NCBI GenBank assembly: GCA_003693705.1
Contig: RBZT01000996.1
Location: forward strand, 1 to 22,505
Reading direction: 5' to 3'
From: Polymyxa betae
Taxonomy: Eukaryota; Endomyxa; Phytomyxea; Plasmodiophorida; Plasmodiophoridae
DNA: 22,505 bases
Shown piece by piece: positions 1 to 11,705 of the stretch. Within the stretch, counting starts at the first letter, position 1; each line of letters begins with the position of its first letter. Position numbers and translations under genes: made by a program. The notes under the pieces are model-generated. The model saw only the letters and a program-made list of their open reading frames with translations. It did no database searches and was not told the origin of the DNA.

Positions 1-37
1 ACCTTCCGAGAAATCAAAGTGTTTGGACTCTTGGGGA

Positions 38-100
<63 letters not shown>

Positions 101-219
101 GCGGCTTAATTTGGCTCAACACGGGGAAACTTACCAGGTCCAGAGATGTAGAGGATTGACAGATTGAAGCTCTTTCTTGATCACTTCGGTGGTGGTGCAT
201 GGCCGTTCTTAGTTGGTGG
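1..219 (+). rRNA. 18S (SSU) rRNA, internal fragment
   Basis: The first ~219 nt read as the conserved 3'-half core of eukaryotic 18S rRNA. They include the universal stretch around AAACTTAAAGGAATTGACGG (56-75), GCACCACCAGGAGTGGAGCC, the GGCTCAACACGGGGAAAC block, and GGTGCATGGCCGTTCTTAG (about 194-212). The match is cut by the window start on the left. It stops at AGTTGGTGG near 219, where a normal gene would continue toward the GTGATTTGTC-type segment. The short TCACTTCGG stretch before GTGGTGCATGG also differs from the usual sequence. This is therefore a partial, probably non-functional rDNA piece or an assembly junction, not a complete gene. It points to a eukaryote but I could not place the lineage. 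Confidence 0.94.
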
Positions 220-399
220 TGGTGCTGAACGATGTTGAGGGGGAGGTACTGCAGAACGATGTTGAGGGGGAGGTACTGCAGAACGATATTGAGAGGAAGA
301 TGGTGGACGTTGAGGAGCTGTAGATGGTTGATATGAATGTTGTGAAGGATGATATTGAGATGAAGATGGTGTAGGACAATGTCCTTGTCCATAGGACAT
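181..399 (-). CDS. Pro/Gln/Ser-rich ORF fused to antisense 18S sequence
   Basis: A 72-codon ORF starts with ATG at 399. It is rich in P, Q, S, Y and H and carries an imperfect repeat: the 7-residue unit RSAVPPP occurs twice (QYRSAVPPPQHRSAVPPPQH), followed by a variant RSAPPP. At DNA level the repeated unit is about 30 bp (near 232-285). Its last ten codons and the stop lie in antisense 18S rRNA sequence, so the C-terminus is accidental. The upstream part looks like the low-complexity N-terminal region of a real protein, such as a prion-like or proline-rich domain, whose remainder was lost at the rDNA junction. I recognise no family. It could be a truncated first exon or an ORF arising by chance from a repeat. 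Confidence 0.35.
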   Translation of the reverse strand: MSYGQGHCPTPSSSQYHPSQHSYQPSTAPQRPPSSSQYRSAVPPPQHRSAVPPPQHRSAPPPTKNGHAPPPK

Positions 400-1072
400 G
401 TGATTATAACCGCATTATATTCAATATATTCTATTTATCACTACTCACAGTAGTATATGTATACAGTCAAGTTTTCTAACCCAATGGGGTTCGGGGTCTT
501 AACTGTTTTGTCCCTATCGAAGCTCATGGTCATTGCTGTTATTAAGACCCCGAAATCAACCAACATTCGGGGTTTGGGGCTTATTACAGTGAATCTTATA
601 AAAAACAAATACTGTATAATAGGACATGTGATGTATAAATGTATGATATCAATCTGTAGGCATGCTGACATTATATACATCATATTATTACACATTATAT
701 CTATAACAATCATTTATCAACATCTTTCATAATTAGATTACTGGCAGTTTCGCTGAAATAGGTTTCGGATGAAGAACTGCAATAACTGACCGTCAGAGAC
801 AGGCCTGAAACGAGATCGTGCTGGTCCCGATCGCTTCGGGTACTTATTCATACTGTATGAGTGTATGTACCTAGAGCATATTTAGTGTATGACCGAATCA
901 GTAAGTTATCATTGATTTATTCCACTAATTGCTATATTTAATACTGATGACAATACAAAACATCATAAAACCTGATTTGATTCCGTTTCTCTCTTGAGTT
1001 TAATATAACGTAATGATCCAATAAATCAGTATAAGTGCATGATTTCTAGAATTAATAATTGATGAGATGATA
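400..1072. other. Intergenic, AT-rich, with a MITE-like hairpin
   Basis: No gene is visible. The segment holds the TA-flanked hairpin described separately (464-614). A more GC-balanced patch lies at about 740-850 with a small hairpin (CCCGATCGCTTCGGG near 827), but I could not match it to a tRNA, 5S or snRNA. The rest is AT-rich spacer downstream of ALG10. Confidence 0.5.
464..614. mobile_element. Candidate 151-bp Tc1/mariner-type MITE
   Basis: The sequence begins CAGT at 464 and ends ACTG at 614, and each end is flanked by TA (462-463 and 615-616), as expected for Tc1/mariner target duplication. The outer ends share a loose inverted match (CAGTCAAGTTTT against CAGTATTTGTTTT on the other strand). 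Inside is a perfect 13-bp inverted repeat, TTCGGGGTCTTAA (490-502) with TTAAGACCCCGAA (542-554), plus a third related TTCGGGG copy at 567. There is no coding capacity. Assignment rests on end sequence only and no second copy is in the window. Confidence 0.4.
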
Positions 1073-2616
1073 TCACCACATAAATCGAGCTATTGATCCA
1101 TCAGGCCATATAAAAGGTCGATATAGAAATATATAGAGAGTTATGATGTTAATAGTGATATTACAGATGATATTAAGATATAGATGTGATCTAGTTCGTG
1201 ATTGATCTTCTATGGACATAATAACATATGGAACTATGAAATATCTGAAATCTATCAATGGAGATGGAATTAGACATAATCCAACACAGATCCCTATATA
1301 CACATATGTTTGTATATCAATACTCATATAATACTTGCACTTACAATATACACATTGCCATATCAATGATCTTCTACTACAGTGAAAGTAATTCCTAATA
1401 GTAGAGAAGCAGGTCAGATAGATAGGTATCAATATATATCGAAATAATGAATATCTAGAGAAGAAGTTCTAATAAAAATCAGTATAGAGATATGAATGAT
1501 ACTGTTATTGGACCTTCCAGATATAGAATGTATAATGACGATTATCACTCTGAATAAATGGATGTGCATATGTGGTAGCATTGATAACAATAACTAATAT
1601 AGGAGTTATAATAGCACATTGAGTTATTGATAAAGTTCTTATTGATATTGGTAATAAACATATACATGCGAATACAGAGAAATATAATATCTGAACTAAA
1701 TGTAATCGTGCTATATGATTAGATTTATCACCTAATGTAGAAACCAATGAAATCAATTAGCCCATGAATACGTTCATCAAATTACCGAGCACAATAGACC
1801 CATTTACAGCAGCGATCAAAACGGCACTAACAGCTACCAAAATGCTGGATCTATAACGTCGTAATATATGATTAGCTTGTGAGAGACATTGAGTAATAAA
1901 TGAGAAGAGATTATTGCTCTTCTCATCATATTCAATAATGATATGTTCGAGACATGCGAACATAAACCAGATAATATTCGTCTGACGAAATATGACTGAT
2001 ATTGCACCTAATACAGCACCAATCTCCTACATATACAATCAATTATATTCACAATATTATACATTACAATATTGATTTCATGAATAACACAAACTGCAAC
2101 TACATATCGTACAACTTTCGAATATGAAACAAAACCATATTGTCCAGCAAAAAAAATGAAGAAAATGTTAAAGAGACTTGCCAGTTTTCCAGATCGAAAA
2201 GCGAGTAATGTAGCCATACAGGTAGCTAATGAAGGTATATCTGTGTAATAGAGTAATGAATGAAATAATATAATTGGATTGGTTAATATAGACAATAGAC
2301 TCCAATTCGAACATGGATAACGGTTACGACGTATTAATCGGGAGATGACGATTGATGCGATCAAGAACCAAATCGTGTTAATAAGTCTCATAGATTGAAT
2401 ATTCAAGCAATATGATGTTAATAGAGGTAATATATAAGATCCAGGAGGAGTGGTTAACGATGGCTCCCAATGCGACCATCGTGATTGACAATATGCTAGA
2501 GTCTGTCTGTAATGAAATATCTCATCCATATAAGGATATGGCTGGATATCATTCACATATTGAATAGTGAATATAATCAATATGAATAATATTATGATAG
2601 ATAGATAATCACTCAT
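1073..2616 (-). CDS. ALG10: Dol-P-Glc:Glc2Man9GlcNAc2-PP-Dol alpha-1,2-glucosyltransferase (ALG10/DIE2)
   Basis: ALG10 adds the third, terminal alpha-1,2-glucose to the lipid-linked N-glycan precursor in the ER membrane. Five exons fit: 2616-2182, 2026-1786, 1731-1514, 1468-1345 and 1293-1073. Together they give 413 codons including the stop, close to family length. The N-terminus has a membrane segment and then YPYMDEIFHYRQ (about residues 28-39), SHWEPSLTTPPGSY and YYTDIPS. Exon 2 has FRQTNIIW, the exon 2/3 junction restores GDKSNH, exon 3 has HPFIQSDNRHYTFYIWK, and exon 5 has FRYFIVPY and ends in RFMW. All are hallmark ALG10 segments in order. Introns 2-4 are 54, 45 and 51 nt with GT..AG. 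Intron 1 is the weak point: the best in-phase donor is GCAAGT, making a 155-nt GC-AG intron. The gene is polytopic and looks intact. Confidence 0.93.
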
Positions 2617-3341
2617 TATTAATGACCTGTATAAGTGTATATCGCAATTATTATCTCTATGATACCATCACAATCTTGCAGTCATTTATTACATTCTCTC
2701 TGTAGATCTTTACATACATGGCTGCAATAATTCACTGATTTATTAGCATGTAGTACTGAACCGTCTTATGATCAGGTCATGACGATGTAATCACCAATTA
2801 TGATTATGTATATATTTTGACAATATGACAATCTTCGTGTGGCTATCACAGATACATCCTGATATAGTTATCCAGTACAATATCCAGAATCATTCTAATT
2901 ATATAACAGCACTAATATTAGAATCATTGGTTTATAGTCTGATAGAATATTAATCACACAATCGCCAATTTGGGCATGCATCAACATACTCATGCAGCTC
3001 TGTAATGTCAGTTTCAAACTAAGGTTAGGGTTTAGATCCAAATTCGCTCTCAATTCAAACCAGGCCAAATGTTTTGGTAACAAACTGGATTTTATTGAAA
3101 AAACCATCGATATCTAGGCAATGGTAATTATAGAGTGATTAGATCATGATGATGTGTTGGATTTCACTGATTATCTCGGTCTGTTTTAGGCTGATCTCAG
3201 ATTTCAGTGATTATAACATGTTTCTAACTGATCATGTTATACTGTATTTCAACTAGAGCTGGGATGTCTCAGAACATAGTTATATCCAATATAAAATAAA
3301 CATTAAACGTGTTGCTTTTCAGAATAATTTCAATATTACAT
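2617..3341. other. Intergenic spacer between ALG10 and the BLTP2-like gene
   Basis: AT-rich sequence between the ATG of ALG10 and the stop of the lipid-transfer gene, which lie head to tail on the minus strand. It should hold the ALG10 promoter and the 3' UTR of the upstream gene. A 70-codon ORF (2895-3107, minus) has no recognisable features. An 8-bp inverted repeat, ATAACATG/CATGTTAT, lies at about 3212-3240. I see no RNA gene. Confidence 0.6.
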
Positions 3342-6300
3342 TCATTTATATTTAGACATATCTGCATTTTCTTCATCCTTGGGTTTACGCCCGAATTTGG
3401 CTGTAAAACGATCTCGTATTTTGTGTTCTTTTTCGGCTAAGCTCTTGACTGACGACGAAAACTTTTGTTTGATTAATGACTTGCTTTGTTTCAAAACCGA
3501 GGTTTGCACATGTGTTTCAATCTTCGATACGAGCTTATCCCATGTCCATAATTCTCCATTACAGCTAAATGCACTAAACCAACTATTAAAAATAGGTACG
3601 ATGAGATTCAGGTAATGATTTACGATATGAGAACATGAAGATCATCCAGATCGATGAAGGAACCCCTAAAATAAATATGAAATTCGAGATCGGAGATATG
3701 GAAATATTTGAGATAATTATAATTAATAATATGAAGTGGAGGAGGATGTATATCTGTTGTTATAGGTAATGTGATTGATGGAAATTCTATTGGTCTAGTA
3801 TAGCATTATCACTATCTATATCAATTTTCAACATTAAGTTAATGTACCTATTAGTCACCATCATAGGCCTTCGCAATGTCATCACTGCTTTTCTTTGCCG
3901 ATTTGTATATGGGACAAGGACTGGTGTCGTCGATGAACTGGATGATGATGTGGACAGTACGACGTGGGATTGTGATAGAAGCTGACTCGTTGAAGGTGCA
4001 GGAGCAGCTTCTTTTCCTGGAAAGAAATAGTCCCTTGTACAAGCATAATGTTGTGCTTGTACTTTGATAATTAATGGGAACACCTAAATTAGCATTAGAA
4101 CGATCCTGATTCCCATACAGGCATTTCTCTAACTTTTATATCGAAATGATCCCATGCTGTAACATCTCGTAGACGTCGAGCATAAACAGAGGGCCAACCT
4201 GATGAATGTCAGATATGTAGTTGGCTGTGAACATACAAGATGTGGCGACCTAGGACTTGAGCACGAACACGAAGCATTAATTCACTGGAACCTTTTGCGA
4301 CATCCCATCGATTATGTGGTGCAACAACATCAGGCCATAAAGCATTAGTTGCCAGATTACGTATTCGGAACTCTTTTAGACCGAATTCAACGTCACGACC
4401 TTCTCCAATTCGATACCTAGACCATATGATTATTAATCAAATAAACACGAATAATCACGAAACAAGTTGAACCTATGCGATCCATGAAGTCGTCGTAACT
4501 GAACATGAAGGTAGACTTCAGGGCTCTTAGTAATCAGGGTCCAAGTTGCACCAAGGATCTCATACGAAACGCATCGACGAAATATTTCACTTTCAGGCTG
4601 AATAAGATTATCAGTAATCGATTGACGCTAAAAGTAACAAAAGACCTGGTTCTGTTGAAGGACCAATGCTTCAGAAGAAAGTTTTTGTAATTCTTTGGGG
4701 TCTGGATTTGGCGTATCAACAGTAGCACGACGCGCAGCTTGTAGAGCTCGAGCTGCTGCCCATACATGTTGTACTGGAGATAAAACAAGCTTATCGATAA
4801 CGCTTATCAGAACCTGAATATTCATCATTTAGCTTCATTTCTATCATACTGGTTGCCATTAAAAATCAAACGAACAGAATTGGCACAAAATTAATATATA
4901 CAACCTTGCATTGAAGTGAGTCCATGACGAAATTGATTTTGCTGATATAAAGACGACTTGAGCTGGTCAACATGGGCAAACTAAGCTCTTGAGCGTCAAA
5001 CGGACGTACAGGAGACAGATCGGAATCTTCCAAATCGTCATCGTGCTGCAGTGACTGCAAAGCAGTTGAACGATGTAAGAACTGATGCTCTAATGCTGCT
5101 GGGTCCTTTACCCAAAGTTTAACATTAAATATATTCAGTTCAGTCAGAAACAGAAACCTTGGTATCCATATTGACATCATAGCAGTAATCAAATCCAAGC
5201 GATGTCGGCTGTGAAATCCGCTGAAATATCCCATTCGACTTCAAATATCGATTCCTGTTTTACCGATATTGATGTAACACAGAATGAAAGGCTATATAAC
5301 GTACTGATATAGATGGTCAGCAGATGAGGCGGTTTCATCGAAAACGAAATCTTGCTCTTGACCAAGAGAGTGACCAGCAGACTTGGCTGGTGGGAAATCC
5401 TCTATACACTTATCAATGTTGTGATGCAGCGATCTGAATGTTACAGACCCAATGGAATCCATTCCATAGCGTTTGAGTCAACATCGATATTGTTAGGGAC
5501 AACATGAAGTTGAGCTTGATCCAGACGGGACCGAATGGTTTTCTTGAAATAGATAAATCTTTGTCTGGTTGATTTACAGGAATTTGGTCCCGCACCGCTC
5601 TTACTATTGAAATATGACGACGATTTGCGTTCTGAGAAGAGTAATTCAGAGACGTACAACATTGGTTGGTGCTGAAATCCTGACCAAGTTGAGGTTTGAC
5701 GGGAGTTGTGTTGGGAAAGGATAATCCATGGAGAGGTGATCGACAATCTGGAAAGTAATAAGGGAATGCGATAACATCTACTTTGGCTTGATGAGCAGAA
5801 ATGACCACAGAACATCCAACTTCAACACTCTGTAGAATAACCTGAAAATAGCCTATAGTAAGAGAAGTAACATTCTGATAGTAATGGATGCGATACGACC
5901 TGAGGCTGTTCTAATTTCATAGAGAATCGAGTATGACCCGTCTCGGGTCCTTCCGCTACATCATCATGACTTTTCAGTGATGCTGTACCATCATCGTCTG
6001 TTAATACACCGGGCGTTGTTGATTCCCGAGCGACATTTGAATCATCATGGTTCAGCGGCTGTAAGAATAATCAGATGTCAGTGAATGTGCCGCTTATTAT
6101 GAGCAATTACAAGGATTCCGCGCTCTTCAAGTTTTTGAAATAACTCGAATGATGTTAGACGACGAGGAAGGTTCTCAGGTTTACCCAGGGAGCTCTGTCT
6201 TCCGTTTTAGAAAAAGAACAGCACAAATTAGATCTGAAATCAACTGTACATGAATCTGGTCTGGGTTACCTGACCATGTTGCATAATGTTTGACCTAGAT

Positions 6301-9300
6301 ATGATATCTCAGAATATTACCACATATACAAGAGAGAAATATTTACAGATTTCACTGGTGGGTCAGTGCCTGTAGATATCGTTGTGGATTCAGTTGGAGC
6401 TGCACCTGATGATTCCGAATGTCCAAATGATGACAAAAATGACCACCAGGCATTAAATGCTGCTCGAATGGAATTATTCCAGAGGACGCGACTACCACTC
6501 ACTAGAACATAATGTTCGCGATTATGATCATCATTGCCGCCCAATTCACTTTCAAAATCGTCTTCAATATCGACATCAGATAGTACAGAAACTGTAATTT
6601 GTCAATATGACCACGTAACCAAGTCCGACTCTGTTTTACAGCTGAGAATTTGAGCGCGACTTTCTTCATCGGATTGGTTCATGTCGAAATCTCCAAAGTG
6701 TGATTGTAGAAAATCCTGTACGCTGATCTCTTCTGCAGAAAGCGATTGATTGGAAGCAGTTCGTGTCGACGATTGTAGATTTAGTCCCTATTAACAGTGT
6801 CACAGGCAACGAATGTCAATTGAAGACTCGGTATTACAGAAGAAGGTGATACTTGAGCATTGAATAACGAATTGCTAGATTCAGTCAGGTCGGAGACAGC
6901 AAGTTTACCACCAGCAGATGGGGAGCAGTACGACAAATTGTCTGCAGACATGAAGAACATTGATCCAGAATCACCTTCACCTGAGTATGGATATTAATGG
7001 GTAAGTAGCTATATGATTAAGTGTGAACCTGTTGCGAATGGAGTTTGAGAAAGTGGATGTGCGAGAACATCTTTAACATCAGCATTATCTGAGGCTAAAG
7101 TGGAAAGAATCGGGAGAAGAAGATCGATAGATGAATGAACAGAACGTGCTCTTTGTTTAGACGAGACCCATATTTTCCTAAATAACTTGTGATTAACGAA
7201 TCATGTTATAATGAAGACAGCGCTGACTTAGGCGAAGAATCACCATGAGCGGAGACCTTGTTAGTGACAACGTCAAGATCAGTTCCAAATCGCAAAAGCT
7301 GGGATATGGGTCAGAAACCTGCTGGTCGTTAGATTGGATCGAAAACCTGGGTAAATCCCTGAATTCCCAAGATATCGTTATCATTGTTATTAGAAAAAGA
7401 TGGTTCCTTTTGAGGTTCAGCTATCAGCTCAATAACAGTCGATGCGAGAGATATCTAAAATATTATTAGAACTCAGTGATGACAGCACAGAGCGTCTCCC
7501 AACCTGAATCTTGATTTGTGAAATCAGAGCTGAGAACGAATTGCCTGATTTTACAGGTGTTATCGCACGATTAGGACCGATTAGAACCTGAGTTACCATC
7601 TTGACACTATGTTACAGGTATTAAGGATTTCCAGTCAAACCTTTGGAATAATGGTGCAAACATTTGGAGGATCCGAGTACAGCATATTGACCTGTTTAAA
7701 CCAGGGCACATTACCAAACCAGAATGAGATTAATGGTCCAATAACTGGAGAAGCACCATTTGCAGATTCGAGTGCCAGACAGTGCAACTAAAAACAGTTA
7801 TTGTCACTTTGTAATGGAAACTCAGAATCAGGTCTGTAAGACCTTAACTTTCATAGAAATGGACCGAGCACGGAAGTCCTCGAAGAGATCTCTGCTTCTG
7901 ATCGATGAAAATTTGTAGTCTTCAGATTGCCATTGCACATGATGAATATAATGTTGTGATGAATGCACAGATTTACACGTCCAAATGAACAATAACAGAA
8001 CCCGTAAACATGGACAGGATAGCAACAATCCGGGACGAGACAATGTTGATCGCGATATTGTCCCTTCATCTAAATAAGAGTCAGATGACACAGCAGGCAT
8101 TTATAAAATTCATTCAAATGACCAAGATTGATTTGGAAATGGCGAGCGTTCAGTGTTATTCTGCCTTTGACTGAGTCGATTGAGAGCGATTCTGCTATAA
8201 ACAGGATACATTCATCATGATAAGGATTAGCAGATGTCAGAAGACGAAAGGTAAACTGCTTCACACCAAGACCGATCCGTCCATGAATTTTATAACGTAA
8301 CTGATCCCACCAAGCCAATGATGGCGAATGGGATGTTGACCATCCCGTGTCTGTGATTTTAGAAACAGCTTTTGTGAAGGCAGCAAGAGCGCCACGTTGG
8401 CATTGCCCATAATTAATTTCCAGGCCAGTCGCTTCTGCATGTATATCAACAAAGAACTTATTCGGGATCGTACTTCCATCAGGCAAATCTACAGGTGCGA
8501 AGGTACGTCGGTTGTGGGCTAAGGGCAGAAATACTAATCGACGATGACAAAAAAGTTCAGGAGATTTCAGGCAGGAGCTGATTAGGTGACCTTTTACACC
8601 CAAATGGTGAAAAGAGATCAAGGAGAATGGATAATCGCGAAGCTTCAATAACAGGTCGTTGCAGGAAATTTGCAGCTTTCTGTGAAACAATTTCAGGAAA
8701 GATCTGTCAGAAAATAGATGCTAAAACCTGGCCCAAATTTCAGAAAACTCATGTCCAGAACCGTCCCCCTGCATTAGTGAATCAGATATTGAATTTCTGG
8801 TTTGCAGCGATAACTGACATCATAAGGTGCATTAGTCTCAGAATCCAGTGACGACATTCGGGAAACTGCTACAGATGACAATGTATCTCCATGCTCTGGT
8901 GATAGAGATAAACACAGTTGCCCTATTTAAAAATATTTAGCACAGATCATAATATCATTCTCCCAAAAGTTCAGTGAGAAGACCAAGAAAAAACCGAGTT
9001 CAAAAGTAGCCCAGGCGGAGTCAGAGCAGGGCTTAAATACACACTGAATAGAGTTGGCTCAATTAACAAAACCCAAAAAATCTCGCTATGACCAATATTG
9101 AGAACAGCCAATGCCCATTGTATTCTTTCAGATGCCAACAGTTGCAGCTGATCAAATCGATCCATGAATGGATCGTCCAATGGGTCCAAATTTGCAGTAA
9201 ATTCAAGATTTGGGCTTTTCAGTTCACGAGGCAGAGAATCAGATTTCGACCTTGAAATCGATGATCGGCGAAGCGACTGAATACGAGCACCGTCTTCGAT

Positions 9301-11705
9301 ATTGTTAGCATGCAATGTGGCATCCCTACAGCGATGCAGAATTCGACGGGAACGGCGCCGCCCTGCAGAATTCAGGGCGATCCATCGTCTATATTGCTGA
9401 GCCCTCTCCAAGGGACTCTCTTCGAATATCACATTAAGAGCATCAATTCGAAGACAAATACATCGATATTCTAGCGTCGATATTTTGTTTGGAAGCCGCT
9501 GATGTGCAGATGAGCGCTGCCATAGTTTCAAGGCGCGCCATTTCCGCCGAATTGTTTCGATAACTGGCCCGATTGAAACAGAATCTGCTAGGAAGGCAGT
9601 AAGGTTTGCAAATTCAAGATCAATATCGGGATATGGATCGTGATATTGATTTAGATACAGCATACTGGACCACGAGAGGAATTCGGCGCCGTTCACAGCG
9701 ACAGCGCCCGATTCCGTTCGAAGCGTAACTGAAGAATCAAAATCGCGATTATAACTGATACGATCAACACTGGCGGCGATCACGGTTTTTCTGTCGATAT
9801 TAAAGAGGAAGACACCAGATCGAATTTGAAGGAAGATTGGCGATGACTTCGTAGATGATGTTGATGTGGATGTTGACCGCAGAGCACAGCTTATTGCTAA
9901 CAGCGTTGTGTGAAATGGGATCGACCACTGCAGATCAATATCTTGTATGCAGGCAGGTTCCCCATTAGAATAATCAAACCGAGAAACGAAAATGCGATCG
10001 CTCTGATCGCTGAGCTCATGGGGCAGTACGAGCTGGTCGATATTCGTGAGCGCTGAGGCCGAAATTGCGGAACGTTCAATCGTAACCAATCTCCATTCAT
10101 GATCACGAGTAAAGCTACACGTGCCCAGATGCAGACGAACGACTCGCATCAGGTCGCTATTGCGATCGTACAACGTGAGCAATAGGATGATCTCACTTCC
10201 ATGAAAGCTGAAAATGTACTTCCTGGCACCACCGGACCTCGATGAGCCGGAGCGGGAAAACCGTTGAGTAAATCGCCGCCCTAAGTCAATTAGAGACACA
10301 GGCATGTTTAGAATTAGATGATGAGCTCGGAAAGTAACGCTGGGTCTGAGCTCGCCATTTTCAATGTAGAAATTGATTAAGGCCTGAGCAGAGGTTAAAC
10401 AGGCGTTTGATTCATCTTGAAAGGAGGCAGTGACATGCGAGAGACTGATCATTAAAGCACGATATTGCTCCGAGTTCTGAGATTCTGTAGAATAGAGCCT
10501 GGATTTCACTTGAGCGATTCTTATAGATGAATTATCCAGAGTAAATAGCGAATTGTGCATCTCGAAAGCGAGCTCAAACGGGATGAGTAAAATCTTGGGA
10601 GGTGCATTGTCTAATGAGGTCTGTTCCGGTTGTGGCTTAGCCAGAATTGACAGTTCATCGATATCTTCCAACTTAGCGTCCAATTTAAGTCCGTTCAATC
10701 TTAGACGAACTTCGTCTACATAGCTGGTTGCTGACGAGGTACGACGATAATGATGGCCTGAATGAAAAAACATCAACCCAACCAGTAGCAAAGAGCGCTC
10801 AGATCGTTTGAGTTGAAAGTTTTGAATTAATGCCTGAGATTCGATACAAGAGCCAAATGGTTTCGAATGATGTCTGGCTCGAATCTGAATATGTTCGAAA
10901 TCAACATTAAAATCATCAACAGAGAACTTGACACAAGTCAGCGAAAAATAAATCCGCTCCGGAAGCTTCGGTGACGGGCCTGATCTAGAGGAGCTAGATT
11001 TCAACGAAGAACGAAGACGATCTAGACGATAGAGATGATCGAGTTCACTTTTCAGTGCGACCTTGTCAAATTTTATAGAGATTTCAGAGAGCTGATGAGA
11101 ATTGAAATCGAGATTCAAATGCAGAGCCAGGGTGTTCTGCATAATCTTTGCTACAGACTGATTGCAATACTGAACGTCAACAAACAATGAATGCATTTCC
11201 ACAAAGCAATCAAAAAGCGACTTTGATTTGAATGCAGTCGAGATAGAAATAAACGGGATAGACATGAGAATAGAAAATGATTGTTCTGTACAAATCTCAA
11301 CTTTGATATTGTGGAAACGAACTGCAACTAAATTAGACACAGCCTGAGCGAAGAGATGCAGGTTATAGTTTGATACGGGCTTCGGCTTCTTGCTTACAAA
11401 TCTGTGTTTGTATCAAGATAGTTGAATTGATCCGAGGAAAGAGCTGCTTACGTAGTGTCTAATTGTTTGGTGGTCGTCAGGTTAGCGCCAAATACATCAA
11501 TACGAATGAAACGCTCACAAAAGAAACATATTCGAATCGGATCTAAGAGCGAAAATGATAATCGCCATTGTCCAATGTTTGAAGTAAAATTGCTGAAGGT
11601 AGAGTTGATGATTCGAGGTAAGATAACCTGGATGCATACGGCAGTAACCAATAAGATAACGACAACAAGAAAGGCAGCGTCAGCTAGAGATATCGCAAAC
11701 AACAT
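3342..11705 (-). CDS. Bridge-like lipid-transfer protein, BLTP2/Hobbit/Fmp27 family
   Basis: A giant RBG (repeating beta-groove) protein of the family that forms lipid-conducting bridges from the ER at membrane contact sites. A 29-exon model gives 2,304 codons including the stop, with every junction in phase. Exon 1 (11705-11452) encodes a hydrophobic ER-anchor helix, then IGQWRLSF and RFIRIDVF. Exon 2 (11401 to about 8995) includes the FEESPLERAQ block typical of the SW region. Exon 5 (8679-8123) has LRDYP and SLAWWDQLRYKIHG (about residue 1,048), the GFWDK-type signature. Exon 18 opens with the family's PQVILQS-like motif (~1,655). Exon 22 has SRLYISKINFVMDS. Exon 27 has VFPLIIKVQAQ then FFPGKE (~2,108). 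The last exon (3582-3342) has WTWDKLVSKIE and ends KYK. Other exons: 8893-8819, 8768-8728, 8069-7843, 7787-7641, 7599-7504, 7454-7347, 7298-7219, 7177-7029, 6980-6838, 6787-6640, 6591-6347, 6294-6250, 6194-6111, 6058-5900, 5841-5605, 5542-5449, 5401-5305, 5254-5158, 5105-4872, 4813-4646, 4597-4473, 4416-4250, 4198-4119, 4083-3848, 3794-3624. The exon 2/3 junction is the least certain. Confidence 0.93.

Noticed and set aside
457-732. Overlapping ORFs on both strands
   Set aside because: They lie across the MITE-like hairpin and AT-rich spacer and look like chance frames.
740-860. tRNA, 5S rRNA or 5.8S rRNA gene
   Set aside because: No cloverleaf, and no 5S or 5.8S core sequence; only short coincidental matches.
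2895-3107. Minus-strand 70-codon ORF with a TTAGGG stretch nearby
   Set aside because: No recognisable features, and a single TTAGGG (about 3025) is not a telomere tract.
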